13,427 nucleotides of DNA from an uncultured Clostridia bacterium (GTDB taxonomy: Bacteria; Bacillota; Clostridia; Oscillospirales; Acutalibacteraceae), in contig CAMFTS010000026.1 in NCBI GenBank assembly GCA_945988915.1, positions 1 to 13,427 on the forward strand. The letters are read 5' to 3'. The notes under the pieces were generated by a model. It was not told the DNA's origin. It did no database searches and saw only the letters and a program-made list of their open reading frames with translations. Position numbers and translations under genes: made by a program. Positions 5,970 to 12,133 of this stretch are shown here, in pieces. The stretch's first letter is position 1. Each line of letters begins with the position of its first letter.

Positions 5970-7640
5970 TTATTCTTCGTCGCCTTGAAGTGCGTCGTAA
6001 CCGTGCTCACCCGTACGGACTTTGACTACATCTTCAACATCATAAACGAATATTTTACCGTCTCCGATATTACCGGTATAAAGCACTTTACGGGCAGTTT
6101 CAATTACTGTTTTAACAGGTATTTCCGAAACAACCATTTCAAGTTTTACTTTTGCATGAAGACTCATTTCTTCAACTTCAACACCGCGATATTTTCTTAC
6201 ATGACCTTTTTGAACACCGCAACCCATTACATTTGTAGCTGTCATACCCGTAACGCCGATTGAATTCATCGCTTCTTTGAGTTCTTCAAATTTTGCAGGG
6301 TTGAATATCATTACAACATTTGACATTACGGCATCGGTTTTTGTTGTGAATGTTTCAACGGGAACGGCTTTTTCAACTGAGACCGCATTCTTCGCATTAC
6401 CGGAAGAAATAAGAATATTTGAAGGAACAAAATCTGCATAAGCTGAGGGAAGATTATGTTCTGTTGCATCAAGACCTTTAATTTCTTCTTCTTGAGAAAC
6501 ACGAAGCCCGTTAGACTTTTTGATTATTGTGAATGTGATAAACATAAGAACAGCCGTCCATGCAGCAACAGAGAGAAAACCTGCAAACTGAATTCCTAAC
6601 TGTTTGAATCCGCCGCCGTAGAAAAGACCTTTTCCTACTCCGTCGTAACCTGTTGAGAAAAGACCGACCGCCAATGTTCCCCAAATGCCGTTTGCCATAT
6701 GTACGCCGACAGCGCCGACAGGGTCGTCAATGTGCAATTTTTTATCAAGAAATTCAACAACAAATACAACAAGAAAGCCCGAAACAAGACCGATTATAAT
6801 TGCACCTACTGCGTCAACGCAATCGCAGGGCGCCGTTATTGCAACAAGTCCCGCAAGTGACGCGTTAAGTGACATTGAAACATCGGGCTTACCGTCTTTA
6901 ATCCATGTGAAAATCATTGTTGTGCAGGTTGCAACGGCAGGAGCCATTGTAGTAGTTAAGAAAATTGAAGCCAGAGTGTCAATATCTTTTGCGGCGGCAC
7001 CGTTAAATCCGTACCAACCAAACCAAAGAATAAATACACCGAGCGCACCGAGTGTAAGTGAATGACCGGGGATTGCTTTTACTTTTAATTTTCCTGTTTT
7101 TTTATCCTCAACATATTTCCCGATACGCGGACCTAACATCCACGCACCGATAAGTGCGGCAATACCGCCGACCATGTGAATGGCAGTTGAACCTGCGTAG
7201 TCGTGAAACCCTATTTTTGCAAGCCATCCGTTGCTGTTCCAAATCCAACCTGCTTCAATAGGATATACAAAAGCAGAAATTACTGCCGAATAAATACAAT
7301 ATGATGAAAATTTTGTTCTTTCTGCCATGGCACCTGAAACGATAGTTGCAGCAGTTGCACAGAACACAAGGTTAAATACGAAATTTGACCAGTCTCCGCT
7401 TGAACCGAAATAATTACCTAAAAGATTGAAATCGGGTATTCCGAAAAGACCGGCTACATAGTTTTTTCCAAACATAAGTCCATAACCCAAAACAATAAAA
7501 ACTACTGCACCGATACAAAAGTCCATCAGGTTTTTCATAATAATATTGCCGGCATTCTTAGCTCTTGTAAAGCCGGTTTCAACCATTGCAAAACCGCATT
7601 GCATAAAGAATACCAAAGCGGCACCGATAAGGAAACACAC
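5970..7640 (-). CDS. amt: Ammonium transporter fused to a P-II (GlnK) regulatory domain
   Basis: This membrane protein conducts ammonium and carries its own P-II sensor. The intact frame opens at GTG 7640 (556 residues), but that start cuts into the first membrane helix. The likely original start is ATG 7686 behind AAGGAGGAG, separated from this frame by one extra base in a T7 run (7667-7673). The Amt part (about 1-390) shows FFMQCGFAMVETGFTRAKN, AMAERTKF, WFGWYGFNG, and the twin pore histidines His155 (TAIHMVGG) and His314 (VGVHMANGIWG). Residues 440-550 are P-II, with GCGVQKGHVRKYRG and the GDGKIFVYDV B-loop; the uridylylated Tyr51 is replaced by Val near residue 489. First gene of the operon with the split glutamate synthase. 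Confidence 0.93.
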   Translation of the reverse strand: MCFLIGAALVFFMQCGFAMVETGFTRAKNAGNIIMKNLMDFCIGAVVFIVLGYGLMFGKNYVAGLFGIPDFNLLGNYFGSSGDWSNFVFNLVFCATAATIVSGAMAERTKFSSYCIYSAVISAFVYPIEAGWIWNSNGWLAKIGFHDYAGSTAIHMVGGIAALIGAWMLGPRIGKYVEDKKTGKLKVKAIPGHSLTLGALGVFILWFGWYGFNGAAAKDIDTLASIFLTTTMAPAVATCTTMIFTWIKDGKPDVSMSLNASLAGLVAITAPCDCVDAVGAIIIGLVSGFLVVFVVEFLDKKLHIDDPVGAVGVHMANGIWGTLAVGLFSTGYDGVGKGLFYGGGFKQLGIQFAGFLSVAAWTAVLMFITFTIIKKSNGLRVSQEEEIKGLDATEHNLPSAYADFVPSNILISSGNAKNAVSVEKAVPVETFTTKTDAVMSNVVMIFNPAKFEELKEAMNSIGVTGMTATNVMGCGVQKGHVRKYRGVEVEEMSLHAKVKLEMVVSEIPVKTVIETARKVLYTGNIGDGKIFVYDVEDVVKVRTGEHGYDALQGDEE

Positions 7641-7666
7641 GCCGAAAACACTTTCGCTTACGGCTG

Positions 7667-7686
7667 AAAAAAATTGAATCTGTCAT
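7667..7686 (-). other. Frameshifting T7 tract after the best amt start codon
   Basis: ATG 7686 has a near-perfect ribosome site (AAGGAGGAG). From it the frame reads MTDSIFF and then hits a run of seven T (A7 on +, 7667-7673). With six T the frame would join the Amt frame as MTDSIFSAVSESVFGVCF; with seven it ends after 35 codons. Either a sequencing or assembly indel, a slippage-controlled switch, or a real mutation. Confidence 0.7.
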
Positions 7687-7725
7687 AATTACTCCTCCTT
7701 GCTCTTTTTTTACGCAGAATCAAAT

Positions 7726-7771
7726 GAAAAACGGAGTAAAGGGCACTTTAAACCACATACTCCGTTGCATG
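7726..7771 (-). promoter_or_regulatory. Leader attenuator: terminator overlapping a hexaloop antiterminator hairpin
   Basis: On the minus strand AACGGAGTA (7758-7766) pairs with TACTCCGTT (7730-7738) and is followed by a T run, giving an intrinsic terminator ahead of amt. The same bases can form a different small hairpin, CATGC[AACGGA]GTATG (7756-7771), whose six-base loop has A at position 1 and G at position 4. This is the signature of the second hairpin of ANTAR protein target RNAs, which forms at the expense of the terminator. Strong as a terminator; the ANTAR reading is an inference. Confidence 0.65.
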
Positions 7772-7807
7772 ACAAAAATATATTTTATTTTCATAATAAA
7801 AAGTAAG

Positions 7808-7839
7808 GGCGCTCCACCAACAGTGGAACGCCTTTGCTC
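7808..7839 (-). promoter_or_regulatory. First leader hairpins: hexaloop P1 candidate overlapping a GC-rich stem
   Basis: Minus-strand GAGC[AAAGGC]GTTC (7826-7839) is a 4-bp hairpin with an A1/G4 hexaloop. It competes with a 10-bp stem GGCGTTCCAC/GTGGAGCGCC (7823-7832 with 7808-7817, one G-U pair, 5-base loop) that is followed by CTTACTTTTTATT and could act as a weaker terminator. It begins about 6 bases after the expected transcription start. Confidence 0.5.
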
Positions 7840-7851
7840 AACTATGCCGAT

Positions 7852-7880
7852 ATTATACTATCGTGTTTTTCGGTTGTCAA
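7852..7880 (-). promoter_or_regulatory. Consensus sigma70 promoter of the amt/glutamate synthase operon
   Basis: A perfect TTGACA (7875-7880) and a perfect TATAAT (7852-7857) are separated by 17 bases on the minus strand. Transcription would begin near 7845, giving a leader of about 160 bases before ATG 7686. Such a strong promoter followed by a terminator implies control by antitermination and not by initiation. Confidence 0.85.
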
Positions 7881-7913
7881 TACATAAAATAAAATTTTAA
7901 TCAATCAAGTATT

Positions 7914-8094
7914 TTATAGCTTAACGCAATCAACTGACAGAATTTTAATTCCGTTTATTGTTACATCGTTTTCTGTTCATTTGACATAACCTTTTTCGCT
8001 GTTGTTGTATTCGGCAAAATAAACAACACTTTAACTGACCTGTTAAAATTACAGAGTCGGTTAATAATTTGATGTTTGCGTTTCCGCCACTGCT
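7914..8094 (-). pseudogene. Degraded coding fragment downstream of the ABC permease
   Basis: Protein-like sequence can be read in pieces on the minus strand. SSGGNANIKLLTDSVILTGQ appears in one frame from 8094. After a frame change comes VVYFAEYNNSEKGYVK, then an in-frame TGA, then TENDVTINGIKILSVDCVKL ending with TAA at 7914-7916. The alternating polar/hydrophobic pattern looks like the end of a beta-rich protein. No start codon or ribosome site fits. The parent family is not recognised. This stretch accounts for most of the gap between the permease and the amt promoter. Confidence 0.4.
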
Positions 8095-8100
8095 TTATAG

Positions 8101-10131
8101 TTAATTAGTGTGTTTGATTCTTTTAAGCAGAAGTCTGCATATAACAGTTGCAACAACGCTGTATAGAAGTAAAACACCCCATGTTATCAATAAGCGTTCT
8201 CCGGAGTTTATGTATTCCGAATATACTGCTTCCAGATAAGCACCGAATTGAAGTTGAAGATCGGGGTGGTCAATAAAGAACGGTTGCTTTGAATCGTTAA
8301 ATACAGATGTAATTGCCAAGCCGGTGTATCCCCATTTGCTCGGAAGAAAATAGGATATTGTTTCGAGAATACCGTATAATCCGATAAGAACATCTGAAAA
8401 AACAATGTATATGATTAAAATAATCGCAATGAAAGCGCTTGAAATTTCAACTGATTTTGCGGAGGCTGAAATAATCAGTGCTGTTGTATCTGCTGCTAAG
8501 GCAAGCAGGAAAAGAGTAATGAAATATTCCGGCCAGATACTGCTGAAAAGGGCACCGCTTGTCGGCAACTCTTTCTTATTCTGAATATACAGCATAAATA
8601 CGACCGTTACAATGGCCATCTGTGCCGCACACAAAATGGCTTGGACAATCAATTTAGATGTAATGTACGAGCCTAAATTCAGGTTTGTCATATACTCTCT
8701 TTTTAAGATTGATTTTTCTTTGCATATTTCCTGAATGGAATTGCAGGTGCCCACGAACAAAGCGACGCATACCAGCATAAGCAAACCGGTCTGGAGCGAA
8801 TCAGCGGTCATGATTTGGCCGTCTTTTTTGAAAGCATATGTCGTATCGATGTCATCATCTGTTTCGGGATTGTAGCCTTCCTGTGCGTACCGTGTTTTAT
8901 TCTTTTCCGACATGTGAAGATTCTCGTAATCGTTCAAAATGCCTTTGAACGGTCGCAATTCGGAGGAGTATCTTTTTAATTTTACTGTGCCGATGCCGTA
9001 TGCGACTCCGTCAAAGTCGGTGTTGCATATCGCCTTGTATGTCGTATTGACCTCGTTGTCATAGAAAATGCCTTTGAATTGGTTTTCTCTTTCTTTAAAA
9101 TTACCGGCGATAGTGCCGATATTCTTCAGTGAACCGCCGCTGATGTCTTTTATCTGACATACAGAATAGCAAGCGGAGATTCTGGATGAACCGAGGTCTC
9201 CGACCAAGCCGCCGGCGTTTTCACCTTTTGTTGTGACTTCGGCTGTTGAATAGCATATGTATATTTCGGCTCTGTCGGAGTTTACTGTACCGACTAATCC
9301 TCCAACATTTCCGCTTTGTGAATACACACTGCCGTTTTTGATGCTTACATTTGTAATTATGGCTCTGTTTTCTATGGTACCTGCCGCAATTCCAACGTTT
9401 TTTCCCGTGGATTTAACGGAAGCATTTTTCAGTTCCAAATTTTTAATGATACCGTTATGATGGAAAATTGTCTCTAACTCTGTTTGCGATGACGGATTTT
9501 TTATTGTAACGGTAGAATCTGCGGAAGCATCGCTTGCTACATAACCAAAAAGACCTACATTATCTTTCTCGGAATCAATGGAAAGGTTGAAAACTGTGTG
9601 GCCGTTGCCGTCAAATGTTCCCGTGAAAGGACAATCCTTAGTACCTATGGGCGTGAATTCATGGGACTGCAGGTCTATATCACACTGTAAAATATAGTTA
9701 TATGTAAGATAATCCTTAAATCCGTTTTCCACGGCTTTTGATAAAAATGCCAACTGATTTGCGTTCGTGACTATGAAGTAGTATTCATCGTCGATTTTCA
9801 TTGGTGTGGTGGGCATATCTATACTATGTCCGTCCCAATCGGATACAACGGATTCGGTGGGCATTATCAGTTCATTCGGTTCGCCTTTATCTCCCGCCGT
9901 TTCCAAAACAACCTTTTCCCAGTTGAGAACGGGGTAACCGTTGTTTATACTGTGATCGGTTTCAGGCTTTACTGCAAACATGTTGTCTGTTGCCACAACA
10001 CAGACTATTAAAATCGTTAATAAGGGAATGATGAGATACAAAATCAACTGTTTTTTATTGTTAAGCATTATTTTCAATGAACGCTCAATCAAAACAAGAG
10101 ATTGGTAAAAGTATGATTTTATTTTTTCCAT
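8101..10131 (-). CDS. ABC-2-type permease with large extracytoplasmic GLUG-repeat domain
   Basis: This 676-residue membrane subunit is paired with the ATPase 4 bases upstream. One membrane helix (about 29-47) follows a short cytoplasmic start. Residues 48-440 form a long outside domain, followed by five further helices (about 448-463, 487-514, 533-558, 564-588 and 645-668), the ABC-2 plan with an enlarged first loop. The outside domain holds FTGTFDGNGHTVFNLSI and about five GLUG-type repeats: NVGLFGYV near 191, NVGIAAGT near 245, NVGGLVGTV near 275, NAGGLVGDL near 305, NIGTIAGN near 337. GLUG repeats usually occur in secreted or adhesive surface proteins. The exported substrate is unknown. 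ATG 10131 has GGAGG formed by the end of the ATPase gene. Confidence 0.85.
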   Translation of the reverse strand: MEKIKSYFYQSLVLIERSLKIMLNNKKQLILYLIIPLLTILIVCVVATDNMFAVKPETDHSINNGYPVLNWEKVVLETAGDKGEPNELIMPTESVVSDWDGHSIDMPTTPMKIDDEYYFIVTNANQLAFLSKAVENGFKDYLTYNYILQCDIDLQSHEFTPIGTKDCPFTGTFDGNGHTVFNLSIDSEKDNVGLFGYVASDASADSTVTIKNPSSQTELETIFHHNGIIKNLELKNASVKSTGKNVGIAAGTIENRAIITNVSIKNGSVYSQSGNVGGLVGTVNSDRAEIYICYSTAEVTTKGENAGGLVGDLGSSRISACYSVCQIKDISGGSLKNIGTIAGNFKERENQFKGIFYDNEVNTTYKAICNTDFDGVAYGIGTVKLKRYSSELRPFKGILNDYENLHMSEKNKTRYAQEGYNPETDDDIDTTYAFKKDGQIMTADSLQTGLLMLVCVALFVGTCNSIQEICKEKSILKREYMTNLNLGSYITSKLIVQAILCAAQMAIVTVVFMLYIQNKKELPTSGALFSSIWPEYFITLFLLALAADTTALIISASAKSVEISSAFIAIILIIYIVFSDVLIGLYGILETISYFLPSKWGYTGLAITSVFNDSKQPFFIDHPDLQLQFGAYLEAVYSEYINSGERLLITWGVLLLYSVVATVICRLLLKRIKHTN

Positions 10132-10135
10132 ATTA

Positions 10136-10993
10136 TCAACCTCCGCTGTATATTTTAGAGAAATTCTCTACATATTTATCGGCATCATCCGAAATTTTAC
10201 TGTATGCTTCTATAAGATTGTCAACTTGAAAGAATCTGCAAGCCTCCTCAGGTGTACCGTAGAAGCAGAGTCTGCCCCCCTGAGCAAAAAAGATTACTTT
10301 GTCAAACAGATTTATATTTTGCAGTGTATGGGTAACGACAATAACAGTTTTTTTGTCTTTATGAGAAAGCATATGCAGATGTTTTAAAACGATACTCTCT
10401 GCTTCGGGGTCCAAACCCGATGTGGGTTCATCGAGAAAGATGATCTGCGGATTGGACAGAAGCTCAACGGCAATAGATGCACGCTTTTTCTGACCTCCCG
10501 AAAGATTTTTAATGAGGGTGTAGGTTTGTTCGGTGAGATCCAACTTTGCGATTATCTCTTCTACACGCTTATCGAGAATTTGCTTAGCTTCTTTTCTGGG
10601 AAGTCTCAGCTTACCTGTGTAGGTCAGCATTTCCTTTAAATTCAAATAGTCGTGCACAATTGATTCCTGCGGTATATATCCGATGAGCAGTCTCAGATTT
10701 TTATAGTTTTTGTATAAATCTACCCCGTTAAATAAAACATGACCTTCTGTAGGTTTCTTGAATCCGTTAATACAATTCATGAAAGTGGTTTTTCCTGCGC
10801 CGGATCCGCCGAGTACAGCAACAAAATCACCGCTGTTGATTGTTAATGATATGTTGTCGAGTATTTTCTTCTTCTTGCGGGTAAATCCTTTGTCGCAGGG
10901 GACAGAGCGGGAAATATTAACGGCTTTGACTTCAATGCCGTCATTCCCTGTGGGAAGGTTATCGGTGGATTTATTATAAATATTCTTATTCAG
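10136..10993 (-). CDS. ABC transporter ATPase, ABCG/FHA-ABC-like, probable CTG start
   Basis: This 285-residue ATPase powers the adjoining permease. It has Walker A GGSGAGKTT (62-70), Q-loop Gln109 in YIPQES, signature LSGGQKKR (164), Walker B IIFLDEPTSGLD (184), and H-loop His222 in VVTHT. PTSGLD and FFAQGGRLCFYGTPEEA resemble ABCG-type exporters. The first ATG in frame (10780) falls after Walker A and cannot be the start. The frame has no ATG, GTG or TTG upstream in a sensible place, but CTG 10993 sits exactly 8 bases after GGGAGG (11002-11007) and begins LNKNIYNKSTDNL. A CTG start, or an ATG mutated or misread as CTG, is inferred. It ends with TGA inside the permease ribosome site. Confidence 0.88.
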   Translation of the reverse strand: MNKNIYNKSTDNLPTGNDGIEVKAVNISRSVPCDKGFTRKKKKILDNISLTINSGDFVAVLGGSGAGKTTFMNCINGFKKPTEGHVLFNGVDLYKNYKNLRLLIGYIPQESIVHDYLNLKEMLTYTGKLRLPRKEAKQILDKRVEEIIAKLDLTEQTYTLIKNLSGGQKKRASIAVELLSNPQIIFLDEPTSGLDPEAESIVLKHLHMLSHKDKKTVIVVTHTLQNINLFDKVIFFAQGGRLCFYGTPEEACRFFQVDNLIEAYSKISDDADKYVENFSKIYSGG

Positions 10994-11046
10994 TTGCTTT
11001 TCCTCCCTTTCGATAATATGTAAAATTTGTATGAACGACCAATTTC

Positions 11047-11075
11047 AGTATATACTTTTTTTGAATTGATTTCAA
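11047..11075 (-). promoter_or_regulatory. Promoter of the ABC transporter operon
   Basis: On the minus strand, TTGAAA (11070-11075) and TATACT (11047-11052) are 17 bases apart, about 55 bases upstream of the proposed CTG start and its GGGAGG site. The 160-base gap between the SLOG gene and the ABC genes shows no clear terminator. Confidence 0.6.
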
Positions 11076-11155
11076 TAATTTTATTTACAAGATGAACCAA
11101 TAGCTTTAAAAAGCCTTCCTGAAAAACGAAAGATCTTGATAGATTTAAACTCCCG

Positions 11156-11617
11156 TTAAATCGGCGGAAGTTTTTGTGATATTTTGATAATAAGTTTATT
11201 TTGCCGTTCAGCATATTTTATTGCATTATATGCTCCGCCATAATCACGAATAGTGTACGCGATGATAATATCACTGTTATCAACAATCCATTTATTGCGC
11301 CGAGTAATTATCGCCTTATAATAAATATCAGCTAATTCAGTAGGAATAAATATATCATCATATAATGAATAATAATAGTCTTTATTATCGTTCAGCTCTT
11401 TTGTTAAATATGGTTTAACGCATATAAGTTTAATATCGTTGAATGTTTGTTTTGCTCTTTTTACAGCTGATGCGAATTGCAAATCAAAATCGCCCATTCC
11501 TCCGGTGTAGCAAGTAGTACATCCCATATTTATTGCTATTTCAATACATTCCTTTAATTCATTATCAATATTTTGAAAAACTTCTCTATTACCAAAACCA
11601 CTGCAAATTTTTGCCAT
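11156..11617 (-). CDS. SLOG-superfamily (DUF1273/YpsA-like) protein
   Basis: This 153-residue protein starts at ATG 11617 with GAGGTG 7 bases upstream. It opens with a Rossmann-like glycine motif (MAKICSGFGNREVFQNI). It then shows CTTCYTGGMGDFDLQFASAVKRAK, where the GGMGxFD segment is the phosphate/nucleotide-binding feature of SLOG proteins, and SDIIIAYTIRDYGGAYNAIKYA, the second conserved strand and glycine turn near the C-terminus. SLOG members bind nucleotide-derived ligands and occur in stress and defence settings; the role here is unknown. It is divergent from the small ribbon-helix-helix gene at 11727, and both are AT-rich, which could mean accessory DNA. Family call fairly sure. Confidence 0.75.
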   Translation of the reverse strand: MAKICSGFGNREVFQNIDNELKECIEIAINMGCTTCYTGGMGDFDLQFASAVKRAKQTFNDIKLICVKPYLTKELNDNKDYYYSLYDDIFIPTELADIYYKAIITRRNKWIVDNSDIIIAYTIRDYGGAYNAIKYAERQNKLIIKISQKLPPI

Positions 11618-11726
11618 GTGACCGCACCTCGAACATATTTTGAATATAATACAAGCTCATTTATAACATTATATCACAAAATAGACATACAATAAAGCTA
11701 AAATAAATATAAAATGAGGTGTTTAT
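11618..11726. promoter_or_regulatory. Divergent promoter region between the SLOG and RHH genes
   Basis: This very AT-rich 109-base gap must hold both promoters. On the minus strand TATAAT occurs in GTGATATAATG with a poor TTTATT 17 bases upstream. On the plus strand TACAAT in GACATACAATAAA is a weak -10. The two overlap, so binding by the small RHH protein could control both genes; this is a guess. Confidence 0.35.
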
Positions 11727-11894
11727 ATGGCTGGCAAGATAAAAAGCTTATCGATTAGAATTGATGAAGAAATGCTCAATAAATTACATGTTGTTGCAGA
11801 TTATGAAGGTCGTTCTGCGAATAGTGAAATTCTAATTCTCATTCGTGATGCTATTGAAAAATATGAAGAAAAGAACGGAAAGATTGAAATATAA
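11727..11894 (+). CDS. Arc-type ribbon-helix-helix DNA-binding protein, 55 aa
   Basis: ATG 11727 lies 5 bases after GAGGTG (11716-11721) and opens a 55-residue protein, MAGKIKSLSIRIDEEMLNKL. The beta strand KIKSLSIRI, the helix DEEMLNKLHVVADYEG, the turn RSANSEI and the second helix ILILIRDAIEKYEEK are the complete Arc/MetJ ribbon-helix-helix fold, with Ser-Ala-Asn-Ser-Glu in the family turn. Such proteins bind DNA as dimers and often repress their own promoter or act as antitoxins. A terminator follows 22 bases after the stop, so it is transcribed alone. Its divergent neighbour is the SLOG protein. Confidence 0.8.
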   Translation: MAGKIKSLSIRIDEEMLNKLHVVADYEGRSANSEILILIRDAIEKYEEKNGKIEI

Positions 11895-11916
11895 ATTGTA
11901 ATTTGATTATTAGCGG

Positions 11917-11941
11917 GGATGAGCGTTGCTCATCCTTTTTT
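11917..11941 (+). terminator. Intrinsic terminator of the RHH gene
   Basis: GGATGAGC (11917-11924), loop GTT, GCTCATCC (11928-11935), then a run of T. Perfect 8-bp stem directly after the small plus-strand gene. Confidence 0.9.
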
Positions 11942-11984
11942 ATATTTGGTTTGATAGCTTTTTTTGTGACAAGATAAAATATTT

Positions 11985-12119
11985 ATATGGTTATCACGGC
12001 AGGAGTAAGTACTCACCGAGGTAATTTTGAATTACAGTAAAAACTAAATTCAGCAGAAGCGTAGAGTACTAAGCCGGAATATGTGCAAAAAAACGGTATG
12101 CGTAATGCATACCGTTTTT
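11985..12119 (+). ncRNA. Possible structured small RNA between RHH gene and alcohol dehydrogenase
   Basis: After the RHH terminator a TTGATA/TAAAAT promoter pair (18-base spacer, about 11951-11980) precedes a stretch with no ORF that can fold as nested stems. An outer CGGC/GCCG stem encloses AGTACTC pairing with GAGTACT, and inside these is a GTAATT-TTG-AATTAC hairpin. The stretch ends in a strong terminator at 12089-12119. A self-contained promoter, fold and terminator unit fits a small RNA of about 135 bases. It matches no RNA class I can name. It could also be non-functional spacer. Confidence 0.35.
12089..12119. terminator. Bidirectional terminator, 13-bp perfect stem
   Basis: AAAAACGGTATGC (12089-12101), loop GTAAT, GCATACCGTTTTT (12107-12119). 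With flanking A and T tracts it works on both strands. It ends the minus-strand alcohol dehydrogenase (stop at 12134) and any plus-strand transcript from 11985. Confidence 0.9.
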
Positions 12120-12133
12120 GTATGTACTATAAA

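Noticed and set aside
10990..11214. 74-aa minus-strand ORF overlapping the SLOG gene end
   Set aside because: It spans the ABC promoter and ribosome site, has no ribosome site of its own, and its sequence is low in complexity.
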